A stretch of DNA of 36,622 nt from a virus. Positions 7,349 through 14,290 of the stretch are shown piece by piece. The notes under the pieces were generated by a model that saw only the letters and a program-made list of their open reading frames with translations, made no database searches and was not told the DNA's origin. A program made the position numbers and the translations under genes. The first letter of the stretch is position 1, and every line of letters begins with the position of its first letter. The DNA lies in the IMG/VR virus record IMGVR_UViG_3300046458_000143, positions 1 through 36,622 of that record; one strand, 5' to 3'.

Positions 7349-9207
7349 CAGATTTGCCCTCCGTCCAGCATGCTGCTGTCACCCGTAAAAGCCGGGCTGC
7401 TTTTCGTCACAGCCTCCACCTCATCAGCAATCCCCCGCTCGTCCTGCCCCGGTGCGCCATGAATTTCAAACCGGTATTCGAACCGGCGGTTGTCTGCCAG
7501 TTGCCGGGGCACGGGTGCGGTGTCTGCTGCATCCAGTTTCTGCAACAACATATCCCAGCGACCTTCCGCATCCGTGCCGGCATTCCCCCGGCCGTCGTCA
7601 GCATTGCCGGAAAGCGGAACGGTACGCGGTACTGCAGTCTGCCGGCGTGTATCCTGCTCCGTTATACCCGGAAACACCTGCGGGGATGTTTCTGGCGGTA
7701 ATGGTGCCAGCAGGGTCCGGGGGTAATTATCCCATACCGTCGGGCCGGTACCGGGCGTGACAGGCTGCTGCTGTGCCAGCTTCATAAAACCGTCTGGATC
7801 GAACAGCCCACCGTTATTCTCCGGCGGCAGGTATTTATCCAGAGTTTCGTTAAACGTTTCGTCATCGCTATCGCGGATAAATGTACCTGTCGCGGCGTAA
7901 GATTTTTTTACCTCTTCAGGCATCGACGGGTTATCTTTCAGCTGCTGTTCAAACCATTCTCCCTGCCCATTCTGGTTCGCCCTGAATCGAGCCATCTCCA
8001 GCCCATTCATGGCCAGAGTTTTCAGTACATCCCGCTGATCGCTTCGTTCATCCGGCAGCAGCCAGGACAGTTTTTTTGCCAGCGCGAACGCCACCTTTCC
8101 GACGAAAACAATCCCCTGCCCGAAATGCAGCACGCCGGGATAAAGGTCATTGCGCAGGAAGCTGACGATACGTTTGATCCCGCCGCCCTTAAACCACTCC
8201 GCCATATCGTCCGTCAGACGGCGGATATCCGGTGCCAGCTCGTTACCCAGCTGACCGGAGATTTCCGCCAGAGCGGAGGTGAAGACGGTGCGCAGGTTCG
8301 TGACGGCGCGGTTGCCCGCCATCGCCCCTTCGGCGCCCTCTTTCGTGACGAGGTTATAGCGCCGCTGTTCATCCATCAGGTCACGGTAACTTTTGCCGGA
8401 CTGCTTGAGCAGCATCAGCAGTTTGCTGGCCTCACCGCCAAACAGCGAATCCAGTGCAAAGGAGGCTTTCGACTCATCCTGCAGGCTGAGCGCACGCTCA
8501 ACAATTTTTTCGAACTGCGCCATATCGCTGAGCCCGGCAAGATCACCCGCCTTAAAACCCAGCGTTTCAAACGCATCCTGCAGAGAACCCTGCTTGCCGT
8601 TCTGCTTGTACTCCCCCGACTTATGCAGATACTCCTCAAACAGATCGCCGATGTTCTCCCCATTCATGTCGTACTGTTTCGCGAGGGTGTCCCAGGCATC
8701 AAACGTCGGGATATCGACGCCATAGCTTTTTGCCACGCCAGCGCGTCGGGCCGTTTCTTCGTTGGTGGCCGCCGGAGCAATCAGGGCACCCAGGGCGGAA
8801 GCCACCACACCACCACCGCCAATCGCCAGCCCGGGCGCCACCATCCCGCCCAGCTTTCCGGCCATACCGAGCCCACGGCGAAACAACCCCTTCCCTGCCC
8901 CCTTAAATGCTGCCAGTCGCTGCGCCTTCTGCATCTGCTGATTCAGCTTCTGCTGCTCGGCCTCCGTTTTGCGGATTTCACGGGATACGTCGCTGTAACG
9001 CCGTTTAAGGTCGCCCAGGCTCTGTCCTGCCAGCTTTGCGCGCTTAATCTCTGCCGCCAGCTTAGTCTGGTCTTTCGTCAGCTTTTCTGACTGCTTCCCG
9101 ACGTCCTTCAGGCTCTTTTGCAGACCGTTCGCTGAACGATTCCAGGAGCTGTCGATACTGCCGCCAAAGGTAATGACGGCCTTAAGGTTCTGGCTTAATC
9201 CGGCCAC
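7345..9207 (-). CDS. T: Tail tape measure protein
   Basis: 620 residues starting with GTG at 9207, preceded by a GGAGG nine bases upstream. Residues 1-105 are a charged coiled coil (KSLKDVG KQSEKLTKDQTKLAAEI ... TEAEQQKLNQQMQKAQRL). A glycine/alanine-rich hydrophobic patch at ~118-148 (MAGKLGGMVAPGLAIGGGG) is typical of tape measures that contact the membrane during DNA entry. The rest is helical. The protein sets tail length; 620 residues is shorter than P2 gpT (815), so the tail should be shorter than that of P2. The E' frameshift product overlaps its first 26 bases, as in P2. Confidence 0.95.
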   Translation of the reverse strand: MAGLSQNLKAVITFGGSIDSSWNRSANGLQKSLKDVGKQSEKLTKDQTKLAAEIKRAKLAGQSLGDLKRRYSDVSREIRKTEAEQQKLNQQMQKAQRLAAFKGAGKGLFRRGLGMAGKLGGMVAPGLAIGGGGVVASALGALIAPAATNEETARRAGVAKSYGVDIPTFDAWDTLAKQYDMNGENIGDLFEEYLHKSGEYKQNGKQGSLQDAFETLGFKAGDLAGLSDMAQFEKIVERALSLQDESKASFALDSLFGGEASKLLMLLKQSGKSYRDLMDEQRRYNLVTKEGAEGAMAGNRAVTNLRTVFTSALAEISGQLGNELAPDIRRLTDDMAEWFKGGGIKRIVSFLRNDLYPGVLHFGQGIVFVGKVAFALAKKLSWLLPDERSDQRDVLKTLAMNGLEMARFRANQNGQGEWFEQQLKDNPSMPEEVKKSYAATGTFIRDSDDETFNETLDKYLPPENNGGLFDPDGFMKLAQQQPVTPGTGPTVWDNYPRTLLAPLPPETSPQVFPGITEQDTRRQTAVPRTVPLSGNADDGRGNAGTDAEGRWDMLLQKLDAADTAPVPRQLADNRRFEYRFEIHGAPGQDERGIADEVEAVTKSSPAFTGDSSMLDGGQIW

Positions 9208-9364
9208 GGTTTACCGCCTCCACTTCGTCGGTGAGAAAATCAGAAAACACGCTGAACGGCATATCCAGGTATTCCGTCATGGGAAAATGCAGGCGCCGCC
9301 CCAGAAAACGCATCGCCCGGATCAGTCCTCTTTCGGTCGCTTCCCGGGCGGGAGCATAAAAACA
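9182..9364 (-). CDS. E' frameshift extension of the tail assembly chaperone
   Basis: Open -1 frame relative to gene E, between an in-frame TAA ending at 9365 and a stop at 9182. It encodes a ~60-residue segment that includes ATERGLIRAMRFLGRRLHF and PMTEYLDMPFSVFSDF, like the E' parts of P2-type phages, and has no obvious start of its own. It would be made as an E-E' fusion by -1 frameshifting. The slip must occur downstream of 9365. The T5 run (GTT TTT ATG in frame 0, 9363-9355) is the best place; it is not a standard X-XXY-YYZ heptamer. The E-E' fusion normally chaperones the tape measure protein, whose gene begins inside this reading frame. Confidence 0.75.
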   Translation of the reverse strand, partial: CFYAPAREATERGLIRAMRFLGRRLHFPMTEYLDMPFSVFSDFLTDEVEAVNRGRIKPEP

Positions 9365-9609
9365 TTAAACGCGTCCAGCAGCTGCGCATAATCCGCCGCC
9401 GTCAGCTGCCAGATATCCTGCTCGCTGAGGTTGCACAGCAGCGCAATCATGCGTGCTTCTTTTTCTTCTTCACTGCCGCGGTCTTTGGAAAAGGCGATGC
9501 GGTCACGCACCAGCGGCTCACGCAGCGTCACCTGATTGAGCGCACTGCCATTTTCAAGTGTGACGGGGGAATACAGTTTGATAACGCGGGTTTCACCAGG
9601 AAAAGACAT
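9322..9609 (-). CDS. E: Tail assembly chaperone E
   Basis: 95 residues of the P2 gpE / Mu gp41 family (Phage_TAC): YSPVTLENGSALNQVTLREP (conserved xxLREPxxRD context), then helical DRIAFSK...EEKEARMIALLCNLSEQDI and YAQLLDAFNVF. Start chosen at 9609 because GGAG sits 6 bases upstream; an ATG at 9621 in frame contains that SD sequence. The gene lies between tube and tape measure, its invariant position in contractile and siphovirus tails. A terminator hairpin stands just upstream. Confidence 0.92.
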   Translation of the reverse strand: MSFPGETRVIKLYSPVTLENGSALNQVTLREPLVRDRIAFSKDRGSEEEKEARMIALLCNLSEQDIWQLTAADYAQLLDAFNVFMLPPGKRPKED

Positions 9610-9621
9610 GTTTATCTCCAT

Positions 9622-9644
9622 AAAAAAACGGCCCGCAGGCCGTT
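9622..9644 (-). terminator. Intrinsic terminator between tube and E genes
   Basis: AACGGCC-TGCG-GGCCGTT stem followed by seven T on the minus strand. It lies between the tube gene and gene E inside the late operon. Confidence 0.8.
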
Positions 9645-9670
9645 ACAGAGTTATATAAAGGAAGAAAGAC

Positions 9671-10177
9671 TCAGAGGCGGACTTTAGCCGCCAGGCCGGA
9701 CAGGACATCCACGCCATTCACCCGGCGCGCGAAGCGCTCGGTATCGATGGCAAAGAGTTCCCGGTCGTCTTTGGTCTGGCGGTAATAGCTCACCGCGATC
9801 TCCACCGTGATGGCGTTTTCAGACAGACTGTCCTTGCCCCGTGCATCCGGCGTAACGGTCTGTACAAAGCCTTCGATCTCCTCGATTGTGCCCAGCGCGG
9901 TACCGTTCGCCAGATAGCCCTGATACGCCGTAAAGCGCGGGCGGCTGCCGCTGACAAAACCAAAGGCGGTCAGCATGTCCGTATCCACGCCGTAGAATTT
10001 CAGCTGGCAGGTCAGCGCCTCCATGCCGTCATCCACGGGTGTGGGTGCGTCCTGCGCGCCGGTGCGCAGGTCGGTTTTGACAATGGACAGTGTCGGCGGT
10101 GTGAATTCATGCGCCCCCTGAATGCGGACCCCCTGCCGGAAGAAGGTCCATACGCGTAGTGTGTTTTTTTCGCTCAT
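9671..10177 (-). CDS. FII: Major tail tube protein
   Basis: 168 residues, P2 FII family. The tube forms the inner channel within the contractile sheath. Recognisable pieces: VWTFFRQGVRIQGAHEFTPP, a DDGMEALTCQLKFYGVD strand region, and VSYYRQTKDDRELFAIDTE near the C-terminus. Its start overlaps the sheath stop by 4 bases (ATGA), giving the sheath-tube pair found in all contractile tails, and it is followed by a strong terminator, which fits the need for high tube and sheath production. Confidence 0.95.
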   Translation of the reverse strand: MSEKNTLRVWTFFRQGVRIQGAHEFTPPTLSIVKTDLRTGAQDAPTPVDDGMEALTCQLKFYGVDTDMLTAFGFVSGSRPRFTAYQGYLANGTALGTIEEIEGFVQTVTPDARGKDSLSENAITVEIAVSYYRQTKDDRELFAIDTERFARRVNGVDVLSGLAAKVRL

Positions 10178-11643
10178 GCTGCCAGCATCTCCTCAAGCGC
10201 ATAGTTGTTATTCACCCGGACGCGCAGGCTGATAAGCTCAGTCGGCGATTTCGGACCAAAGTCATAGTTGATGTACAGCACGCCCGCCGCCATGCTCTCA
10301 GCGGTGTTAAGCTCTTCATCCAGCCAGGCGCGACCGCCGAAAATGGCGCCGAGTCCGACCAGCTGGCGCATGTAGGCATTGATGGTGCCGATAATGTCGT
10401 CGGCGTTCTCCCGGTCCAGGGGACGGTCAACGTATTCCAGCATCGTTTCCTGAATACTGTCCTCAATGACGTCAGCGGTGCGGCGAACCGATTCGAAGCG
10501 CCACTGCGGATCGGTCCCGCACAGACGGTTGCCCCAGTGCTTAAACCCGGCCCGGCGGATGATGGTGGAAACGTTCTGCATGTTAAGCAGGTTCGCATCG
10601 CAGTTTTCATCGCCGAGAATGAACTCGTCGATTTGCTCCACCCCGAGGATATTGTTGATGTCCTGGTTGGATTTGCTCCACCACCAGCCCTTCTCAAAGT
10701 CGATACGGGCGCGCAGCCCTGCCGCAAAGGCAGAATACGGACGATAGATCAGCTGGCCGTCGGCGTTGCTGACCTGAACACGCGGGCGCAGCAGCTCGGT
10801 GCGGGTACCGTAAGACTGACGACGTTGCACAACCTCCTGCAGCGTGGCACCGGATTCACAGTCAACATACGCCACCGCCCGCAGCTTGCCGGCAACGGTT
10901 TCCAGCGCCTTGCCCACCGCATCATCCTCACTGAATCCCGGCGCAATCACGATTCGGGGCTGGTACGTCGTCACGGATTTCGCTGACGACAGCGCCCCAA
11001 TTCCGGCCAGCACCGCCGCGCGAATCTTCGCTTCATCGGTTTCTTCCGCCACACGCACCACCACCGTCAGGGCATTTCGCTGGTCATTGATTTCGGTGAG
11101 CGCCTGTTTCAGCGTGCCTTTATCACCGAGACGGGAAAGCATCGTGGTACCGACAATCGCAACGGGCGTATTCAGCGGGAACGGCTCATCCTCACCGCCT
11201 TCAAGCTGCTGCCTGAACGCTGAGACAATACCGCTACCGCTGCCCGCTGCGGTCACTTTCACGTCTGCCACCGCGCTCACCGCTGCAACAACGGCTGAAG
11301 GGGTTGCCGTCAGCTTCCCGGCTTCATCGCAGCCAAGCGTGATGGTCAGCGTTAAAGCTGCCGCATCCCAGACGGCGGAAGTCTCCACCTCCGCAGGATT
11401 TTCCGCATCGGGAATACCGGCTACCGCCTCAACCACCACCACGTTGCCTGCCCTGCCGGTGATTTTCGCAGCAAAATCCACAACGTTATCCAGAATGGGG
11501 GTTCCTGTGCTGACACTGGCTGACGTACCGGCAGAGGCATCAGGCGCAGTACCCACCAGGCCGATAATGGCCGTCTGGATCGTCATGACCGCGACCGTAC
11601 CGGATGTCAGCTCGATCGTTTCCACACCATGTAAATTCGCCAT
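10174..11643 (-). CDS. FI: Tail sheath protein with inserted domain
   Basis: 489 residues, P2 FI family. N-terminus HGVETIELTSGTV...TAIIGLVGTAPDA and the C-terminal core (TIIRRAGFKHWGNRLCG, INAYMRQLVGLGAI, GVLYINYDFGP) match FI closely. Compared with P2 FI (396 residues), where the N-terminal strand runs straight into a FPLN-P segment, this protein has about 115 extra residues (~36-152), rich in Ala, Val and Thr, between TAPDA and EPFPLNTP. This looks like a surface domain displayed outside the sheath. The gene is led by a terminator hairpin and overlaps the tube gene. Confidence 0.95.
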   Translation of the reverse strand: MANLHGVETIELTSGTVAVMTIQTAIIGLVGTAPDASAGTSASVSTGTPILDNVVDFAAKITGRAGNVVVVEAVAGIPDAENPAEVETSAVWDAAALTLTITLGCDEAGKLTATPSAVVAAVSAVADVKVTAAGSGSGIVSAFRQQLEGGEDEPFPLNTPVAIVGTTMLSRLGDKGTLKQALTEINDQRNALTVVVRVAEETDEAKIRAAVLAGIGALSSAKSVTTYQPRIVIAPGFSEDDAVGKALETVAGKLRAVAYVDCESGATLQEVVQRRQSYGTRTELLRPRVQVSNADGQLIYRPYSAFAAGLRARIDFEKGWWWSKSNQDINNILGVEQIDEFILGDENCDANLLNMQNVSTIIRRAGFKHWGNRLCGTDPQWRFESVRRTADVIEDSIQETMLEYVDRPLDRENADDIIGTINAYMRQLVGLGAIFGGRAWLDEELNTAESMAAGVLYINYDFGPKSPTELISLRVRVNNNYALEEMLAA

Positions 11644-11659
11644 TTATTTTCTCCAGGCA

Positions 11660-11682
11660 TAAAAAAACCTGCTGAAGCAGGT
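11660..11682 (-). terminator. Intrinsic terminator between V and sheath genes
   Basis: ACCTGC-TTCA-GCAGGT stem and seven T on the minus strand, starting in the stop codon of gene V. Only 17 bases separate it from the sheath start, so there is no room for a separate promoter; read-through or antitermination is needed for the sheath. Confidence 0.8.
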
Positions 11683-12305
11683 CACATTTTCTGATTGGGG
11701 GGATTCGTGGTACCACCGCCGTCACCATTTTCTTTATGGTTATGGCCGTTGTAAGTTTCGCGGATCCCGCTCATTTTCCCGGTACCGTCCGAAATCTCCT
11801 GGGTTGCTCCGATATTTCCAGCCACGTTCGTGTCGGCGTTTATCTGCGTTTTCCCCTGTACGGTCAGGGTATCGGTAATTTCCACCGGACCGTCCAGCGT
11901 ACCTTTCCCGATGATTTTGTAGGTCCCGCCCTCCGCCAGGGTGATGGTCAGGGCATGCGCGGCACGGTCATAGCGGATCTCGGTACCGTCGCCGTAGCGG
12001 GTGATATGCTCGCTGTCGCTGCCCTCCGGCACCGGCAGACCGCCGGTATTCCAGCCGGGAAACACCCGGCCATTATTCAGCTCGCCCGCCTCCGACAGTA
12101 CCGTGACCGCATCCCCGATCGCATACGGATTGGAGTCAGCCCGGTTAGTACCCGAAAAGCCCTGGCAGAGCGGCAGCCATGTGGTGGTGATGTCGCCCAG
12201 ATCCACGCGGCATTTCGGTATACCGTCATGCTTAACGGAATGAATAACTCCGCGCCGGACGATATTCGCCAGGCGGCGCTGTAAATCGCCCTCAATATCA
12301 CTCAT
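11682..12305 (-). CDS. V: Baseplate assembly protein V (spike)
   Basis: 207 residues of the P2 gpV / Mu gp45 family, the trimeric membrane-piercing spike. N-terminal OB fold (RRGVIHSVKHDGIPKCRVDLGDITT TWLPLC, broken here for length), middle ...YAIGDAVTVLSEAGELNNG, then a beta-helix stalk (RYDRAAHALTITL, repeated T-x-V strands) and a C-terminal tip with HNHKENGDGGGTTNPPN; the histidines are typical of the iron-binding spike apex. Unlike P2, where V leads V-W-J-I, it lies upstream of the sheath. It overlaps the preceding gene by 8 bases. Confidence 0.92.
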   Translation of the reverse strand: MSDIEGDLQRRLANIVRRGVIHSVKHDGIPKCRVDLGDITTTWLPLCQGFSGTNRADSNPYAIGDAVTVLSEAGELNNGRVFPGWNTGGLPVPEGSDSEHITRYGDGTEIRYDRAAHALTITLAEGGTYKIIGKGTLDGPVEITDTLTVQGKTQINADTNVAGNIGATQEISDGTGKMSGIRETYNGHNHKENGDGGGTTNPPNQKM

Positions 12306-12852
12306 CGGGTTTCGCCTCGTAAATCAGCTGATAATCGTCGACATGCGCCCGGCCAATATCCGGTGCATTACCGAGCCAGACGGCATTCAGCGGGGGATTG
12401 GTCTGAGCAAACGGATCCGAACCAAAAGCCGCGGACTGTGTGAAGGAAATACGCCAGACCAGGTAATCATCCATGCGCGGATCAAACTCATCGCGTGACG
12501 CATCGATAAACACGGCAGGCTCCAGACTGCTCAGGCCGAACAGCTGACCATCAATCCACTGGGTGATATCTGCGGCCGCCGTGCGCAGGAAAATTTCGGG
12601 CCGGCTGACGCCCGCGCCGGCCGCATCCACCACCACGAACAAATCGCAGGACAGGGTGACATTGAGCTGCCCCTCGTTGCCTCCGCCCTGCTCCCAACCG
12701 TTAATGGATAAATACACCGCCGGCGTTGTCAGCCCGGTAAAACGCGGCACATTTTTTTCCGGATAGGCATCGGCGTCGCGCACCCAGTCAATTTTTTTCA
12801 GTGCGCCGGTGACAGCATCGTGATACTGCCCCAGCAGCAATGGCTCGGCCAT
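12298..12852 (-). CDS. Probable tail terminator / completion protein
   Basis: 184 residues, not confidently recognised by sequence. Mixed alpha/beta with PAVYLSINGWEQ, LNVTLSCDLFVVVDA and DYLVWRISFTQSAAFG strands. Its position after the FII-like and Z-like genes and before V and the sheath is that of lambda U or the Mu gp37 type tail terminators, which cap the tube and join it to the head. The call rests on synteny. It overlaps gene V by 8 bases; nothing looks truncated. Confidence 0.6.
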   Translation of the reverse strand: MAEPLLLGQYHDAVTGALKKIDWVRDADAYPEKNVPRFTGLTTPAVYLSINGWEQGGGNEGQLNVTLSCDLFVVVDAAGAGVSRPEIFLRTAAADITQWIDGQLFGLSSLEPAVFIDASRDEFDPRMDDYLVWRISFTQSAAFGSDPFAQTNPPLNAVWLGNAPDIGRAHVDDYQLIYEAKPDE

Positions 12853-12860
12853 GGTTAACC

Positions 12861-13523
12861 TCAGACAGAAATACGGGCTTTCACGCGCCCGCGCAGATCG
12901 GTTTCAAAGTGATGCATGAAAATCTTCATCGCCTCGGCAAAGGCGTTATCCTCGATGTAGTTCAGCATCGGCTCATAAATATCGACTTCCGCTTCGCGGG
13001 TCCGCCGGGTATCCGGATCGCGAATAACCACCGTCCGCCGGTTTTCACGGCGGGAGCGCGCCACTTCCCCGTTTTCAAACGTGCGCGGGGAAAGCAGGCT
13101 GCCCTTTGGGGTGAATCCGGCGTTTTCTGCCTGGCGCCGCGCCTTAATAAACCGTCCGGTGGATTTATCCCGCCGGGTATGGTGAGGCCTCAACCTCCCG
13201 CTAATCCGGCCTTTCAGGTCTTTTACCTTGATGGCATTGAGACCAAACCAGAGACGAAAGTTATCCAGCTGAGACTGAGAACTACGATCGAGGCGAAAGG
13301 AAAGCAAGCGCCGGCGCACCATATCCAGACTGCGCGGCGCCAGACCGTCCTTCATGTCAGCAACCGCTTTCTTACGCAGCGTGGCGGCGGTGCGTTTCAG
13401 CGCGCGGGAATACGCCGCCCGAAACTGCTTATGGGTGGCTCCGATGTGCTCCGCAATCCGCCAGATGGCCTCCACATCGATATCGACGGGTAAATCCCGT
13501 CGCAGTCTGGATTCACGCGCCAT
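12861..13523 (-). CDS. Minor tail protein Z-like (tail completion)
   Basis: 220 residues from MARESRLRRDLPV. Very basic (many Arg and Lys). The central segment (RALKRTAATLRKKAVADM ... PRSLDMVRRRLLSFRL...FRLWFGLNAIKVKDLKG) resembles lambda gpZ, where basic helices are followed by an IKLGxxxV-type strand. gpZ takes part in tail completion and head-tail joining. The longer frame to 13613 extends into the upstream gene and is not conserved in character; ATG at 13523 follows the previous stop by one base. Family membership moderate, role inferred from gene order FII-Z-U. Confidence 0.65.
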   Translation of the reverse strand: MARESRLRRDLPVDIDVEAIWRIAEHIGATHKQFRAAYSRALKRTAATLRKKAVADMKDGLAPRSLDMVRRRLLSFRLDRSSQSQLDNFRLWFGLNAIKVKDLKGRISGRLRPHHTRRDKSTGRFIKARRQAENAGFTPKGSLLSPRTFENGEVARSRRENRRTVVIRDPDTRRTREAEVDIYEPMLNYIEDNAFAEAMKIFMHHFETDLRGRVKARISV

Positions 13524-13524
13524 A

Positions 13525-13881
13525 TCAGCTCCACTTGTTGATTTCCGGCTGCGGTTTGCCCGGCGTACCATACGCCAGGGTGACGCGGGTCCGCCCTTCT
13601 TCATCGGCACCAACGTGCGTTACGCGGTAAGCCGTGCCGTTAATATCCACACCGTGGTGCTTCTCAAGCCCCGCGATATCGGCGGTCATCGCGCTGAAGG
13701 CCGGGGCCCGATCCTGAATTTGCCCCCCGCCGGGCACGTCAACCGGGGCATCAGGCGTCTCGAAAATCACGGTAACAGGACGCAACTCAGCGTCGATGGA
13801 CAGGACGGCAGGCACCTCTTCGGCAAATGCCCGGGAGATCCGGGCATCCGCGTTTAACAGGCGTTGACGAAAGCGGTTCAT
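13525..13881 (-). CDS. Head-tail joining protein (lambda FII-like)
   Basis: 118 residues from the ATG at 13881, which overlaps the upstream stop codon by one base (TGATG). The motif LLNADARISRAFAEEVPAVL, a strand pair around VTVIFETPDAPVDVPGGG, and VDINGTAYRVTHVGADEEGRTRV fit the lambda FII superfamily (Phage_attach), which fills the portal-connector bottom and gives the tail its docking site. Length equals lambda FII (117). Upstream in-frame residues to 13935 overlap the DUF2190 gene and are discarded. Confidence 0.75.
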   Translation of the reverse strand: MNRFRQRLLNADARISRAFAEEVPAVLSIDAELRPVTVIFETPDAPVDVPGGGQIQDRAPAFSAMTADIAGLEKHHGVDINGTAYRVTHVGADEEGRTRVTLAYGTPGKPQPEINKWS

Positions 13882-14219
13882 CAGAACCCCAGGCGCACGC
13901 GGGTTTCGGTTTCGCCCGGGTTGTTGGTGATCCACGCCGTGCCCGCCACCACCAGCGCATCGTCAGCAGGTTTCACCGCCGTCAGAAGTCCGGCGTCGTT
14001 CAGATACAGTTTTGTGCCACGCGGCCAGGTTTCGTCCGCCACTTTAGGCAGCACAAAGACCCCCGTGGTATGCAGAACGCCTTCCCCGCCATCCGGGATA
14101 TCCCCGTGTGCCACGCCCATAAACTGCCCGACCGCCACCGGATCGCCGGATTTCACGTCCTTACCCGTGCTGTTGCTCCAGTCCATCGTGGTGCCGTCCT
14201 GATAATAATTTGTCGCCAT
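13881..14219 (-). CDS. DUF2190 capsid cement protein
   Basis: 112 residues from MATNYYQDGTTMDW. Typical DUF2190: short N-terminal arm, then beta-rich DPVAVGQFMGVAHGDIPDGG, TGVFVLPKVADE, WPRGTKLYLNDAGLLT and ALVVAGTAW. It fits the place of lambda gpD, a decoration protein that stabilises the expanded capsid. GGAG lies 8 bases before the ATG. A terminator lies between it and the capsid gene just upstream. Confidence 0.9.
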   Translation of the reverse strand: MATNYYQDGTTMDWSNSTGKDVKSGDPVAVGQFMGVAHGDIPDGGEGVLHTTGVFVLPKVADETWPRGTKLYLNDAGLLTAVKPADDALVVAGTAWITNNPGETETRVRLGF

Positions 14220-14264
14220 TGTTATTCTCCGCAAAGAAAAGGGGCGGTCAGCACCACCCCGGGT

Positions 14265-14288
14265 ATAAAAAAACCGTCAGATGACGGT
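14265..14288 (-). terminator. Intrinsic terminator after the major capsid gene
   Basis: ACCGTC-ATCT-GACGGT stem then seven T on the minus strand, starting 3 bases past the capsid stop. A second GC-rich inverted repeat (GGGGTGGT / ACCGCCCC) follows at 14241-14260. Confidence 0.8.
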
Positions 14289-14290
14289 CG

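Noticed and set aside
8125-9090. 321-aa open frame on the + strand
   Set aside because: Antisense to the tape measure gene, no ribosome-binding site or protein features.
9331-9360. CCCGGGA as the E/E' slippery site
   Set aside because: The heptamer is read CCC-GGG-A in frame E, the wrong phase for a -1 tandem slip.
10844-11662. 272-aa Ala/Ser/Thr-rich open frame on the + strand
   Set aside because: Mirror of the sheath gene and its inserted domain.
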